Shown: in pieces, positions 37,265 to 50,830 of the stretch
Layout: each line of letters starts with the position of its first letter
How positions within the stretch are numbered: the stretch's first letter is position 1
Assembly: GCF_033118175.1 (NCBI RefSeq)
Contig: NC_083714.1
Location: 2,294,001 to 2,358,000 of the forward strand
Reading direction: 5' to 3'
DNA from: Dama dama
Taxonomy: Eukaryota; Chordata; Mammalia; Artiodactyla; Cervidae
Length of the DNA: 64,000 nt
Made by a program: the position numbers and the translations under genes
Notes under the pieces: generated by a model
What the model was told of the DNA's origin: nothing
What the model saw: the letters and a program-made list of their open reading frames with translations, nothing else
The model's database searches: none

Positions 37265-39466
37265 GAAGAGCCTAAAAAGGAGTGAAAAATATGAGGAGCT
37301 TCAAAAGGTGTCAAATATATAAGGAGCATGAAACGGTCTGAAAAATAGGAGCAGCCTGATACGGTGTGGAAAAACATGAAGAGACTGAAAATGTGTGGAA
37401 AATATGAAGAGCTTCAAAAGGTTTCAAAATTATGATGCGCATGAAACTGTCTTAAAAATAGGAAGAGCATGAAGCGGTGTTGAAAAACATGAAGAGCCTA
37501 AAAAGGAGTGAAATATATGAAGAGCTTCAAAAGAAGTCAAAAATATAAGAAGCATGAAACGGTCTGAAAAATAGGAGGAGCATGAAGCGGTGTTGAAAAA
37601 TATGAAGAGCCTGAAAAGGTGTGAAAATTATGAAGAGTTTCAAAACATGTAAAAATATGAGGAGCATGAAACGGTGTTCAGAAACATTAAGAGCCTGAAA
37701 TGGTGTGAAAAATATGAAGAGCTTCAAAAGGTGTCAAAAATATGAGGAGCATGAAGCGTTCTGAAAAATAGGAGGAGCATGAAACGGTGTTGAATAAGAC
37801 GAAGAGCCTAAAAAGGAGTGAAAAATATGAAGAGCTTCAAAAAGTGTCAAAAATAGACGGAGCATGAAGCGGAGTTGAAAAACATGAAGAGCTTCAAAAT
37901 GTGTCAAAAATATGAGGAGCATGATACGGTCTCAAAAATAGGAGGAGCATGAAGCGGTGTTGAAAAACATGAAGAGCCTGGAAAGGTGTGAAATATATGA
38001 AGAGATTCAAAAGTGTCACAAATAGGAGGAACATGAAACGGCCTGAAAAATAGGAGGAGCATGAAGTGGAGTTGAAAAAAATGAATAGCCTGAAAAGGTG
38101 TGAAAAATATTAGGAGCATGAAACAGTCTGAAAATAGGAGGAGCATCAAATGGTGCTGAAAAACATGGAGAGCCTGAAAAGGTTTGAAAAATATGAAGAG
38201 CTTCAAAAGGTGTCAAAAATATGAGGAGCATGAAATGGTCTGAAAAATAGGAGGAGCATGTAATGGTGTTGAAAACCACGAAGAGCCTGAAGAGGAGTGA
38301 AATACATGAAGAGCTTCAAAAGGTGTCATAAATATGAGAATCATGAAATGGTGTTCAAAAACATGAAGAGCCTGAAAATGTGTGAAAAATAGGAGGAGCA
38401 TGAAACGGTCTTAAATATATGTGGAGCATGAAGCGGTGTTCAAAAACATGAAGAGCCTGACAAGGTGTGAAAAATATGAAGAGGTTCAAAAAGTGTCAAA
38501 AATATGAGGAGCTTGAAACTGTTCTGAAAAATAGGTGCAGCATAAAGCGGTGTTGAAAAACATGAAGGGTCTGAAAATGTGTGAAACATATGAAGAGCTT
38601 CAAAAGGTGAAAAAATATGAGGAGCATGAAACGGTCTGAAAAATAGGAGGCGCATGAAGTAGTGTTCAAAAACATGAAGTGCCCGAAAAGGTGTTAAAAA
38701 TATGAAGAGCTTCAAAAGGTGTCAAATATATGAGGAGCATGAAACTGTCTGAAAAAGAAGAGGAGTATGAAACGGTGTTCAAAGTCATTAAGAGCCTGAA
38801 AAGGTGTCAAAAATATGAGGAGCAGGAAACAGTCTGAAAATAGGAGGAGCATGAAACGGTGTTGAAAAACATGAAGAGCATGAAAAGGTGTGAAAAATAT
38901 GAAGAGCTTCAAAAAGTGGCAAAAATATGAGGAGCATGAAACGGTATGAAAAATAGGAGGAGCATGAAACGGTGTTCAAAAACATGAAGAGCCTGAAAAG
39001 CTGTGAAAAATATGAGGAGCATGAAACGGTCTGAAAAATAGGAGGAAAATGAAACGGTGTTCAAAATCATTAAGAGGCTGAAAAGCTGTGAAAAATATGA
39101 GGAGCATGAAACGGTCTGAAAAATAGGAGGAGCATGAAGTGGTGTTGAAAAACATGAAGAGCCTGAAAAGTTGTGAAAAATATGAAGAGCTTCAGAAGGT
39201 GTGAATAATATGAGGAGCATGAAGCGGTGTTCAAAAACTTGAAGATACTGAAAAGGTGTGAAAAATATGAAGAGCTTCAAAAGGTGTCAAAAATATGAGG
39301 AGCATGAAACGGTCTGAAAAATAGGAGGAAAATGAAACGGTGTTCAAAATCATTAAGAGCCTGAAAAGGTGTGAAAAATATGAAGAGCTTCAAAAGGTGT
39401 CAAAAATATGAGGAGCATGAAACGGTCTGAAAAATATTAGGAGCATGAAACGGTGTTGAAAAACAC
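37265..39466 (+). repeat. About 2.2-kb macro-unit, copy 2
   Basis: Matches the following copy at a constant offset of 2,202 up to about 40,850. Contains the segment at about 37,870-38,280 (GATACGGTCTCAAAAATAGG, GAGGAGCATCAAATGGTGCT) that also occurs near 40,070, 60,670 and 63,490. Confidence 0.9.
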
Positions 39467-40850
39467 GAAGAGCCTAAAAAGGAGTGAAAAATATGAGGAG
39501 CTTCAAAAGGTGTCAAATATATAAGGAGCATGAAACGGTCTGAAAAATAGGAGCAGCCTGAAACGGTGTGGAAAAACATGAAGAGACTGAAAATGTGTGA
39601 AAAATATGAAGAGCTTCAAAAGGTTTCAAAATTATGATGCGCATGAAACTGTCTTAAAAATAGGAAGAGCATGAAGCGGTGTTGAAAAACATGAAGAGCC
39701 TAAAAAGGAGTGAAATATATGAAGAGCTTCAAAAGAAGTCAAAAATATAAGAAGCATGAAACGGTCTGAAAAATAGGAGGAGCACGAAGCGGTGTTGAAA
39801 AATATGAAGAGCCTGAAAAGGTGTGAAAAATATGAAGAGTTTCAAAACATGTAAAAATATGAGGAGCATGAAACGGTGTTCAGAAACATGAAGAGCCTGA
39901 AATGGTGTGAAAAATATGAAGAGCTTCAAAAGGTGTCAAAAATATGAGGAGCATGAAGCGTTCTGAAAAATAGGAGGAGCATGAAACGGTGTTGAATAAG
40001 ACGAAGAGCCTAAAAAGGAGTGAAAAATATGAAGAGCTTCAAAAGGTGTCAAAAATAGAAGGAGCATGAAGCGGAGTTGAAAAACATGAAGAGCTTCAAA
40101 ATGTGTCAAAAATATGAGGAGCATGATACGGTCTCAAAAATAGGAGGAGCATGAAGCGGTGTTGAAAAACATGAAGAGCCTGGAAAGGTGTGAAATATAT
40201 GAAGAGATTCAAAAGTGTCACAAATAGGAGGAACATGAAACGGTCTGAAAAATAGGAGGAGCATGAAGTGGAGTTGAAAAAAATGAATAGCCTGAAAAGG
40301 TGTGAAAAATATTAGGAGCATGAAACAGTCTGAAAATAGGAGGAGCATCAAATGGTGCTGAAAAACATGGAGAGCCTGAAAAGGTTTGAAAAATATGAAG
40401 AGCTTCAAAAGGTGTCAAAAATATGAGGAGCATGAAATGGTCTGAAAAATAGGAGGAGCATGTAATGGTGTTGAAAACCAGGAAGAGCCTGAAGAGGAGT
40501 GAAATACATGAAGAGCTTCAAAAGGTGTCATAAATATGAGAAGCATGAAATGGTGTTCAAAAACATGAAGAGCCTGAAAATGTGTGAAAAATATGAGGAT
40601 CATGAAACGGTCTTAAAAATATGTGGAGCATGAAGCGGTGTTCAAAAACATGAAGAGCCTGACAAGGTGTGAAAAATATGAAGAGGTTCAAAAAGTGTCA
40701 AAAATATAAGGAGCATGAAACTGTTCTGAAAAATAGGTGCAGCATAAAGCGGTGTTGAAAAACATGAAGGGTCTGAAAATGTGTGAAACATATGAAGAGC
40801 TTCAAAAGGTGAAAAAATATGAGGAGCATGAAACGGTCTGAAAAATAGGA
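39467..40850 (+). repeat. About 2.2-kb macro-unit, copy 3 (truncated)
   Basis: Follows copy 2 until about 40,850, where GGAGGCGCATGAAGTAGTG in copy 2 becomes GGAGCAGCATGAAGTGGTG here and the array continues with unrelated 113-bp units. About 60% of the unit is present. Confidence 0.88.
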
Positions 40851-43800
40851 GCAGCATGAAGTGGTGTTGAAAAACATGAAGAGCCTGAAAAGGTGTGAAA
40901 AATATGAAGGACTTCAAAAGGTTTCAATAATATGAGGAGCATGAAACTTTCTGAAAAATATGCGGAACACGAAACTGTCTGAAAAATAGGAGGAGCATGA
41001 AACGGTGATGAAAAAACATGAAAAGCAGGAATAAGGGTGAAATATATGAAGAGCGTCAAAAGGTGTTAAAAATATGAGGAGCATGAAACGGTCTGAAAAC
41101 TAGGAGGAGCAAGAAACGGTGTTGAAAAACATGAAGAGCCTGAAAAGGTGTGAAAAATATTAAGAGCTTCAAAATGTGTCAAAAATACGAGGAGCATCAA
41201 GCGGTCTGAAAATTAGGAGGAGCATGAAACGGTGTTGAAAAACCTGAAGTGCCTTAAAAAGTGTGAAGAATATGAAGAAAGTCAAAAGGTGTTAAAAATA
41301 TGAGAAGAGTGAAATGGACTGAAAAATATGGGGTGCATGAAACGGTCTGAACAATCAGAGAAGCATGAAACGGAGTTGAAAAACATGAAGAGCTGTGAAA
41401 GTTTTGAAAAATATGAAGAGCTTCAAAAGGTGTCAAAAATATGAGGAGCATGAAACGGTCTCAAAAGTAGGAGGAGCAGAAACGGTCTGAAAAATAGAAA
41501 GAACATGAAACGGTGTTTAAAATCATGAAGAGCTTCAAAAGGTGACAAAAATATGAGGAGCATGAAACGGTCTGAAAACAATGAGGAGCATGAAACGGTC
41601 TGCAAAATAGGAGAAGCATGAAACGGTGTTGAAAAACAAGAAGAGCTTCAAAAGGTGTCAAAAATATGAGGATCATGAAATGATCTGAAAAATAGGAGGA
41701 GCATGAAACAGTGTTGAAACACATGGAGAGCCTGAAAACGTGTGAAAAATATGAACAGCTTCAAAAGGTGTCAAAAATATGAGGAGCATGAAATGAACTG
41801 AAAGAAAGAGGAGCATGAAGTGGTGTTGAAAACAATGAAGAGCCTGAAAAGGTATGAAAAATATGAAGAGCTTCAAAAGTTTTGAAAAATATGAAGAGCT
41901 TCAAAAGGTGTCAAAAATATGAGGAACATGAAACGGTCTGAAAAATAGGAGTAGCATGAAACGGTGTTGAAAGATGTGAAGAGCCTGAAAAGGTGTGAAA
42001 AATAGCAAGAGCTTAAAAGGTGTCAAAAATATGAGGAGCATGCAACAGTCTGAAAAATAGGAGGAGCATGAAACGGTGTTGAAAAACATGAAGAGTCTGA
42101 AAAGGAGTGAAAAATATGAAGAGCTTCAAAAGGTGTCAAAAATAGGTGTAGCATGAAGCGGTGTTCCAAAACTTGAAGAGCCTGAAATTGTGTTAAAAAT
42201 ATGAAGAGCTTAAAAGGTGTCAAAAATATGAAGAGCAAGAAATGGTGTGAAAAATAGGAGGAGCATGAAACGCTGTTCAAAAACATGAAGAGTCTGAAAG
42301 GTGTGAAAATTATGAAGGGCTTCAAAACGTATCAAAAATATGACGAGTATGAAACGGTCTGAAAAATAGAAGGAGCATGAAGCGGTGTTCAAAAACCTGA
42401 AGAGCCTGAAAAGGTGTGAAAAATATGAAGAGCTTAAAAGGTGTCAAAAATATGAGGAGCATGAAATGGTCTGAAAAATAGGAGGAGCATGAAAAGGTGT
42501 TCAAAAACATGAAGAGCTGAAAGGTGTGAAAATCATGAAAGGCTTCAAAACGTGTAAAAAATATGAGGAGCATGAAACAGTCTGAAAAATAGGAGGAGCA
42601 TGAAGCGGTGTTGAAAAACATGAAGAGCCTGAAAAGGTGTTAAAAATATGATGAGCTTCAAAAGGTGTCAAAAATATGAGGAGCATGAAACGGTCTGAAA
42701 AATAGGAGGAGAATGAAGCGGTGTTGAAAAACACGAAGAGCCTGAAAAGCTGTGAAAAATATGAAGAGATTCAAAAGGTGTCAAAAATATGAGGAGCATG
42801 AAATGGTCTGAAAAATAGGAGGAGCATGAAGTGGTGTTGAAAAACAAGAAGAGCCTTAAAAGTCGTTAAAAATATGAAGAGCTTCAAAAGGTGTCAAAAA
42901 TATGAGGAGCATGAAACAGTCTGAAAAATAGGAGGAGCATGAGGAGGTGTTGAAAAACATGAAGAGCATGAAACGGTTTGAAAAACATGAAGAGCTTCAA
43001 AACGTATCAAAAACAGGAGTAGCATGAAACGTTCTGAAAAATAAGAGGAGCATGAAACACTGTTCAAAATCATGAAGAGCCTGAAAAGGTGTGAAAAATA
43101 TGAAGAGCTTAAAAGTTGTCTGCAATATGAGAAGCATGAAATGGTCTGAAAAATATGAGGGGCATGAAGTCGTGTTTAGAAACATGAAGAGCCTGAAAAG
43201 GTGTGAAAAATATGAAGAGCTTCAAAAGGTGTGAAAAATATGAAGAGCTTCAAAAGGTGTCAAAAATATGAGGAGCATGAAACAGTCTGAAAAATCGGAA
43301 GAGCATGAAACAGTGTTGAAAAAAATGAAGAGCATGAAATTTTTGAAAAATATGAAGAGCTTCAAAAGGTGTGAAAAATATGAGGAGCATGAATCGGTCT
43401 GAAAAATAGGAGGAGCATGAAGAGGTGTTGAAAAACATGAAGAGCCTGAAAACGTGTGAAAAATATGAAGAGCTTCAAAAGGTATGAAAAATATGAAGAG
43501 CTTCAAAAGGTTTCAAAAATATGAGGAGCATGAATCGTTCTGAAAAATAGAAGGAGCATGAAGCGGTGTTCAAAAATATTTAGAGCCTGAAAAGGTATGA
43601 AAAATATGAAGAGCTTCAAAGAGTGTGAAATATATGAGGAGCAAGAAACGGTCTAAAAATAGGAGGAGCATGAGCGGTGTTCAAAAACATGAAGAGCCTG
43701 AAAAGGTGTGAAAAATATGAAGAGCTTCAAAAGGTGTCAAAAATATGAGGAGCATGAAAGGGTCTGAAAAATAGGAGGAGCATGATGTGGTGTTGAAAAA

Positions 43801-44143
43801 TATGAAGAGCCTGAAAAGGTGTGAAATATATGAAGAGCTTCAAAAGGTGTCAAAAATATGAGGAGCATGAAAAGTTCTGAAAAATAGGAGTAGAATGAAG
43901 CGGTGTTCAAAAACATGAAGAGCTTGAAAAGGTGTGAAATATATGAAGAGCTTCAAAAGATGTGATAAATAGGAGAAGCATGAAGCGGTGTTCAAACACA
44001 TGAAGAGCTTGAAAAAGTGTGAAATATATGAAGAGCTTCAATAGGTGTGAAAAATAGGAGGAGCATGAAGCTTTGTTCAAAAACAAGAAGAACCTGAAAA
44101 GGTGTGAAATATATGAAGAGCTTCAAAAGGTGTCAAAAATATG
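40851..44143 (+). repeat. Part II segment of ordinary 113-bp repeats
   Basis: A-B-C-D units with private variants and no long near-identical partner that I noticed. Towards 42.0-42.6 kb monomer A begins to appear as GAGCTTAAAAGGTGTC, a form that is common from 44 to 59 kb. About 43,860-44,050 resembles 61,420-61,610 (GTTCTGAAAAATAGGAGTAG, then GATGTGATAAATAGGAG). Confidence 0.75.
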
Positions 44144-45663
44144 AGGAGCATGAAACAGTCTGAAATAGGAGGAGCATGAAACTGTGTTGAAAAACATGAA
44201 GAGCATGAAAAGGTGTGAAGAATATGAAGAGCTTCAAAAGGTGTCAAAAATATGAGAAGCTTGAAACGGTTTGAAAAATAGGAGGAGCATGAAGCGGTGT
44301 TGAAAAACATGCAGAGCCTGAAAAGGTGTGAAAAATATAAAGAGCTTCAAAAGTGTGAAAATTATGAGGAGCATGAAACAGTCTGAAAAATAGGAGGAGC
44401 ATGAAACAGTGTTGAAAAACATGAAGAGCCCGAAAAGGTGTGAAAATCATGAAGAGCCTGAAAAGGTGTAAAAAATATTAAGAGCTTCAAAAGGTGTCAA
44501 AAATATGAGGAGCATGAAATGGTCTGAAAAATACGAGGAGCATGAAACGGTGTTCAAAAACTTGTAGAGCCTGAAAATCTGTGAAAATATGAAGAGCTTA
44601 AAAGGTTTCAAAAATATGAGGAGCATGAAATTGTCTGAAAAATAGGAGGAGCATGAAACGGTGTTCAAAAACATGAAGAGCACTTAAAGGTGTGAAAATC
44701 ATGAAGAGCCTGAAAAGGTGTAAAAAATATTAAGAACTTCAAAAGGTGTCAAAAATATGAGGAGCATGAAATGGTCTGAAAAATAGTAGTAGCATGAAGC
44801 GGTGTTCAAAAACTTGAAGAGCCTGAAAATCTGTGAAAAATATGAAGAGCTTAAAAGGTGTCAAAAATATAAGGAGCATGAAACGGCCTGAAAAATAGTA
44901 GAGGCATGAAACGGTGTTGAATGACGTGAAGAGCCTGAAAAGGTGTGAAAAATATCAAGAGCTACAAAAATGTGTCAAAAATAGGAGGAGAATGAAACAG
45001 TCTGAAAAATAGGAGGAGCATGAAACGGTGTTGAAAAACATGAAGAGCCTGAAAAGGTGTGAAAAATATCAAGAGCTTCAAAAATGTGTCAAAAATATGA
45101 GGAGCATGAACCGGTCTGAAAAATAGGAGGAGCATGAAACGGTGTTGAAAAACATGAAGAGCATGAAAAGGATTGAAAAATATGAAGAGCTTCAAAAGGT
45201 GTGAAAAATAGGAGTAGCATGAAGCGGTGTTCAAAAACTTGAAGAGCCTGAAAATGTGTTAAAAATATGAAGAGCTTAAAAGGTTTCAAAAATATGAGGA
45301 ACATGAAATGGTCTGAAAAATAGGTTGAGCATGGAAGGGTGTTCAAAAACATGAAGAGCCTGAAAGGTGTGAATAATATGAAGCCTTCAAAACGTAGCAA
45401 AAATATGAGGAGCATGAAACGGTCTGAAAAATAGGAGGAGCATGAAGCGCTGTTCAAAATCATGAAGAGCCTGAAAACGGGTGAAATATATGAAGAGCTT
45501 CAAAAGGTGTCAAAAATATGAGGAGCATGAAGCGGTCTGAAAAATAGGAGGAGCATGAAGTGGTGTTCAAAACATGAAGAGCCTGAAAAGGTGTGAAAAA
45601 TATGAAGAGCTTCAAAAGGTGTCAAAAATATGAGGAGCATGAAGCGGTCTGAAAAATAGGAGG
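44144..45663 (+). repeat. 1,517-bp macro-unit, copy 1
   Basis: From GAAACAGTCTGAAATAGG the sequence repeats at offset 1,517 (AACAGTCTGA at 44,154 and 45,671). The match holds to about 45,270, and I noted one difference over that distance: TTGAATGACGTG near 44,930 against TTGAATAACGTG. The copies must have separated recently. Confidence 0.92.
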
Positions 45664-46787
45664 AGCATGAAACAGTCTGAAATAGGAGGAGCATGAAACT
45701 GTGTTGAAAAACATGAAGAGCATGAAAAGGTGTGAAGAATATGAAGAGCTTCAAAAGGTGTCAAAAATATGAGAAGCTTGAAACGGTTTGAAAAATAGGA
45801 GGAGCATGAAGCGGTGTTGAAAAACATGCAGAGCCTGAAAAGGTGTGAAAAATATAAAGAGCTTCAAAAGTGTGAAAATTATGAGGAGCATGAAACAGTC
45901 TGAAAAATAGGAGGAGCATGAAACAGTGTTGAAAAACATGAAGAGCCCGAAAAGGTGTGAAAATCATGAAGAGCCTGAAAAGGTGTAAAAAATATTAAGA
46001 GCTTCAAAAGGTGTCAAAAATATGAGGAGCATGAAATGGTCTGAAAAATACGAGGAGCATGAAACGGTGTTCAAAAACTTGTAGAGCCTGAAAATCTGTG
46101 AAAATATGAAGAGCTTAAAAGGTTTCAAAAATATGAGGAGCATGAAATTGTCTGAAAAATAGGAGGAGCATGAAACGGTGTTCAAAAACATGAAGAGCAC
46201 TTAAAGGTGTGAAAATCATGAAGAGCCTGAAAAGGTGTAAAAAATATTAAGAACTTCAAAAGGTGTCAAAAATATGAGGAGCATGAAATGGTCTGAAAAA
46301 TAGTAGTAGCATGAAGCGGTGTTCAAAAACTTGAAGAGCCTGAAAATCTGTGAAAAATATGAAGAGCTTAAAAGGTGTCAAAAATATAAGGAGCATGAAA
46401 CGGCCTGAAAAATAGTAGAGGCATGAAACGGTGTTGAATAACGTGAAGAGCCTGAAAAGGTGTGAAAAATATCAAGAGCTACAAAAATGTGTCAAAAATA
46501 GGAGGAGAATGAAACAGTCTGAAAAATAGGAGGAGCATGAAACGGTGTTGAAAAACATGAAGAGCCTGAAAAGGTGTGAAAAATATCAAGAGCTTCAAAA
46601 ATGTGTCAAAAATATGAGGAGCATGAACCGGTCTGAAAAATAGGAGGAGCATGAAACGGTGTTGAAAAACATGAAGAGCATGAAAAGGATTGAAAAATAT
46701 GAAGAGCTTCAAAAGGTGTGAAAAATAGGAGTAGCATGAAGCGGTGTTCAAAAACTTGAAGAGCCTGAAAATGTGTTAAAAATATGA
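45664..46787 (+). repeat. 1,517-bp macro-unit, copy 2 (truncated)
   Basis: Near-identical to 44,147-45,270. It ends where ATATGAAGAGCTTAAAAGG becomes ATATGAAAGCTTAAAAGG and the array passes into the 3.6-kb block that is itself duplicated further right. Confidence 0.92.
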
Positions 46788-49700
46788 AAGCTTAAAAGGT
46801 TTCAAAAATATGAGGAGCATGAAATGGTGTGAAAAATAGGAGGAGCATGAAGCGGTGTTGAAAAACATGAAGAGCCTGAAAACGTGTGAAAACATGAAGA
46901 GCTTCAAAAGGTGTGAAAAATATGAAGAGATTCAATAGGTGTAAAAAATGTGAGGAGAATGAAACGGTCTGAAAAATAGGAGGAGTATGAAAGGTGTGAA
47001 AAACATGAAGAGCCTGAAAAGGTGTGAAAAACATGAAGAGCCTGAAAATGTGTGAAATATATGAAGAGCTTCAAATGGTGTCAAAAATATGAGGAGCATG
47101 AAAAGGTCTGAAGAATAGGAGGAGTAAGAAGCGGTGTTGAAAAACATGAAGAGCCTGAAAAGGTGTGAAATATATGAAGAGCTTCAAAATTGTCAAAAAT
47201 ATGAGGAGCATGAAAAGGTCTGAAAAATATGAGGAGCATGAAACGGCGTTCAAAAACATGAAGAACCTGAAATGGTGTGAAAAATATGAAGAACTTAAAA
47301 ACGTGTCAAAAATAGGAGGAGTTTCAAACGGTCCGAAAAATAGGAAGAGCATGAAGGGGTGTTGCAAAACATGAAGAGCCTGAAAAGGTGTGAAAAACAT
47401 GAAGAGCCTGAAAAGGTGTAAAAAATATGAAGAGCTTCAAAAAGTGTCAAAAATATGAGGAGCATGAAACGATCTGAAACGTAGTAGGAGCATGAAGCGT
47501 TGTTCAAAAACATGAAGAGCCTGAAAGGTGTGAAAAATATGAAGTGCTTCAAAACGTGTCAAAATTATGACGAGCATGAAACGGTCTGAAAAATACGAGT
47601 AGCATGAAGCGGTGTTGAAAAACATGAAGAGCCTGAAAAGGTGTGAAAAATATTAAGAGGTTCAAAAAGTGTCAAAAATATGACGAGCATGAAACTGTTC
47701 TGAAAAATAGGTGCAGCATAAAGCGGTGTTGAAAAACATGAAGGGTCTGAAAATGTGTGAAACATATGAAGAGCTTCAAATGGTGTCAAAAATATGAGGA
47801 GCATGAAAAGGTCTGAAGAATAGGAGGAGTAAGAAGCGGTGTTGAAAAACATGAAGAGCCTGAAAAGGTGTGAAATATATGAAGAGCTTCAAAATTGTCA
47901 AAAATATGAGGAGCATGAAAAGGTCTGAAAAATAGGAGGAGCATGAAGCGGTGTTGCAAAACATGAAGAGCCTGAAAAGGTGTGAAAAACATGAAGAGCC
48001 TGAAAATGTGTGAAATATATGAAGAGCTTCAAATGGTGTCAAAAATATGAGGATCATGAAACGATCTGAAACGTAGTAGGAGCATGAAGCGTTGTTCAAA
48101 AACATGAAGAGCCTGAAAAGGTGTGAAATATATGAAGAGCTTCAAAAGGTGTGAAAAATATGAGGAGCATGACATGGTCTGAAAACTAGGAGGAGCATGA
48201 AGCGGTGTTGAAAAACATGAAGAGCCTGAAAAGGTGTGAAATATATGAAGAGCTTCAAAAGGTGTCAAAAATATAAGAAGCATGAAACGGTCTTAAAAAT
48301 AGGAGGAGCATGAAACGGTGTTGAAAAACATGAAGAGCCTGAAAATGTGTGAAAAATATGAAGAGCTTCAAAAGGTGTCAAAAATAGAAGGAGCATGAAG
48401 CGGAGTTGAAAAACATGAAGAGCTTCAAAATGTGTCAAAAATATGAGGAGCATGATACGGTCTCAAAAATAGGAGGAGCATGAAGCGGTGTTGAAAAACA
48501 TGAAGAGCCTGGAAAGGTGTGAAATATATGAAGAGATTCAAAAGTGTCAAAAATATGAGGAGCATGATACGGTCTGAAAAATAGGAGGAGCATGTAATGG
48601 TGTTGAAAAACACGAAGAGCCTGAAGAGGAGTGAAATACATGAAGAGCTTCAAAAGGTGTGATAAATATGAGAAGCATGAAATGGTGTTCAAAAACATGA
48701 AGAGCCTGAAAATGTGTGAAAAATATGAGGAGCATGAAACGGTCTTAAAAATATGTGGAGCATGAAGCGGTGTTCAAAAACATGAAGAGCCTGACAAGGT
48801 GTGAAAAATATGAAGAGGTTCAAAAAGTGTCAAAAATATGAGGAGCATGAAACTGTTCTGAAAAATAGGTGCAGCATAAAGCGGTGTTGAAAAACATGAA
48901 GGGTCTGAAAATGTGTGAAACATATGAAGAGCTTCAAAAGGTGAAAAAATATGAGGAGCATGAAACGGTCTGAAACATAGGAGGAGCATGAAGGAGTGTT
49001 CAAAACATGCAGAGCCTGAAAAGGTGTGAAAAATATGAAGAGCTCCAAAAGTTGTCAAAAATATGAAGAGCAGGAAACGGTCTGAAAAATAGGAGGAGAA
49101 TGAAACGGTGTTCAAAAACTTGAAGATACTGAAAAGATGTGAAAAATATGAAGAGCTTCAAAAGGTGTCAAAATATGAGGAGCACGAAACGGTCTGAAAA
49201 ATAGGAGGAGCATGAAGCGGTGTTGAAAAACATGAAGATACTGAAAAGATGTGAAAAATATGAAGAGCTCCAAAAGGTGTGAAATATATGAGGAGCATGA
49301 AACGGTGTGAAAAATAGGAGGAGCATGAAATGGTGTTCAGAAACATGAAGAGCCTGAAAAGGTGTGAAATAGATGAAGAGCTTCAAAAGGTGTGAAATAT
49401 ATGAGGAGCATGAAACGGTGTGAAAAATAGGAGGAGCATGAAACGGTGTTCAGAAACATGAAGAGCCTGAAAAGGTGTGAAAAATATGAAGAGCTTCACA
49501 AGGTGTGAAAAATATGAGGAGCATGAAACGGTCTGAAAAATAGGAGGAGCATGAAACGGTGTTGAAAACATGAAGAGCATGAAAAGGTGTGAAAAATATG
49601 AAGAGCTTCAAAAGGTGTCAAAAAAATGAGGAGCATGAAACGATCTGAAATATAGGAGTAGCATGAAGTGGTGTTGAAAACCATGAAGAGACTGAAAAGG

Positions 49701-50310
49701 TTTGAAAAATATGAAGAGCTTCAAAAGGTGTGAAAAATATGAAGAGCTTCAAAAGGTGTGAAAATTATGAGGAGGATGAAACGGTGTTGAAAAACATGAA
49801 GAGCCTGAAAACGTGTGAAAAATATCAAGAGCTTCAAAAATGTGTCAAAAATAGGAGGAGCATGAAACAGTCTGAAAAATAGGAGGAGCATGAAACCGTG
49901 TTGAAAAACATGAAGAGCCTGAAAATGTGTGAAAAATATCAAGAGCTTCAAAAGGTGTCAAAAATATGAGGAGCATGAACCGGGCTGAAAAATAGGAGGA
50001 GCATGAAACGGTGTAGAAAAACATGAAGAGCATGAAAAGGATTGAAAAATATGAAGAGCTTCAAAAGGTGTGAAAAATAGGAGTAGCATGAAGCGGTGTT
50101 CAAAAACTTGAAGAGCCTGAAAATGTGTTAAAAATATGAAGAGCTTAAAAGGTTTCAAAAATATGAGGAACATGAAATGGTCTGAAAAATAGGTTGAGCA
50201 TGGAAGGGTGTTCAAAAACATGAAGAGCCTGAAAGGTGTGAATAATATGAAGCCTTCAAAACGTAGCAAAAATTTGAGGAGCATGAAACGGTCTGAAAAA
50301 TAGGAGGAGC
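46720..50310 (+). repeat. 3.6-kb block, copy 1
   Basis: Matches 50,831-54,675. The offset is 4,111 up to about 48,050 and 4,365 from there to about 50,310, so copy 2 is longer by 254 bp at one point. Differences elsewhere are sparse, such as GAAACGGTCTG at about 49,526 against GAAACGTTCTG, and AATTTGAGG at about 50,272 against AATATGAGG. Part of this block (48,265-48,970) is also related to the 2.2-kb unit of 35-41 kb. Confidence 0.9.
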
Positions 50311-50830
50311 ATGAATCGATGCTGAAAAACATGAAGAGCCTGAAAAGGTGTGAAAAATATGAACAGCTTCAAATGGTGTCTAAAATAGGAGTAGCATGAA
50401 GCGGTGTTCCAAATCTTGAAGAGCCTGAAACTGTGTTAAAAATATGAAGAGCTTAAAAGGTGTCAAAATTATGAGGAGCATGAAATGGTCTGAAAAATAG
50501 GAGGAGCATGAAACGGTGTTCAAAAACATGAAGACCCTGAAAAGGTGTGAAAAATATGAAGAGCTTCAAAACGTGTCAAAATTATGACGAGCATGAAATG
50601 GTCTGAAAAATACGAGTAGCATGAAGCAGTGTTGAAAAACATGAAGAGCCTGAAAAATGTGTTAAAAATATGAAGAGCTTAAAAGGTGTCAAAAATATGA
50701 GGAACATGAAATGGTCTGAAAATTAGGAGGAGCATGAAGCGGTGTTCAAAAACATGAAGACCCTGAAAAGGTGTGAAAAATATGAAGAGCTTCAAATGGT
50801 GTCAAAAATATGAGGAGGCTATAACGGTCT

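Noticed and set aside
47165..47374. 69-codon plus-strand open frame, repeated at 51,276-51,485, Lys/Glu-rich
   Set aside because: It is part of the duplicated 3.6-kb block. It stays open only because local indels and substitutions remove the TGA that normally occurs in this strand. Its residues are the repeat in translation.
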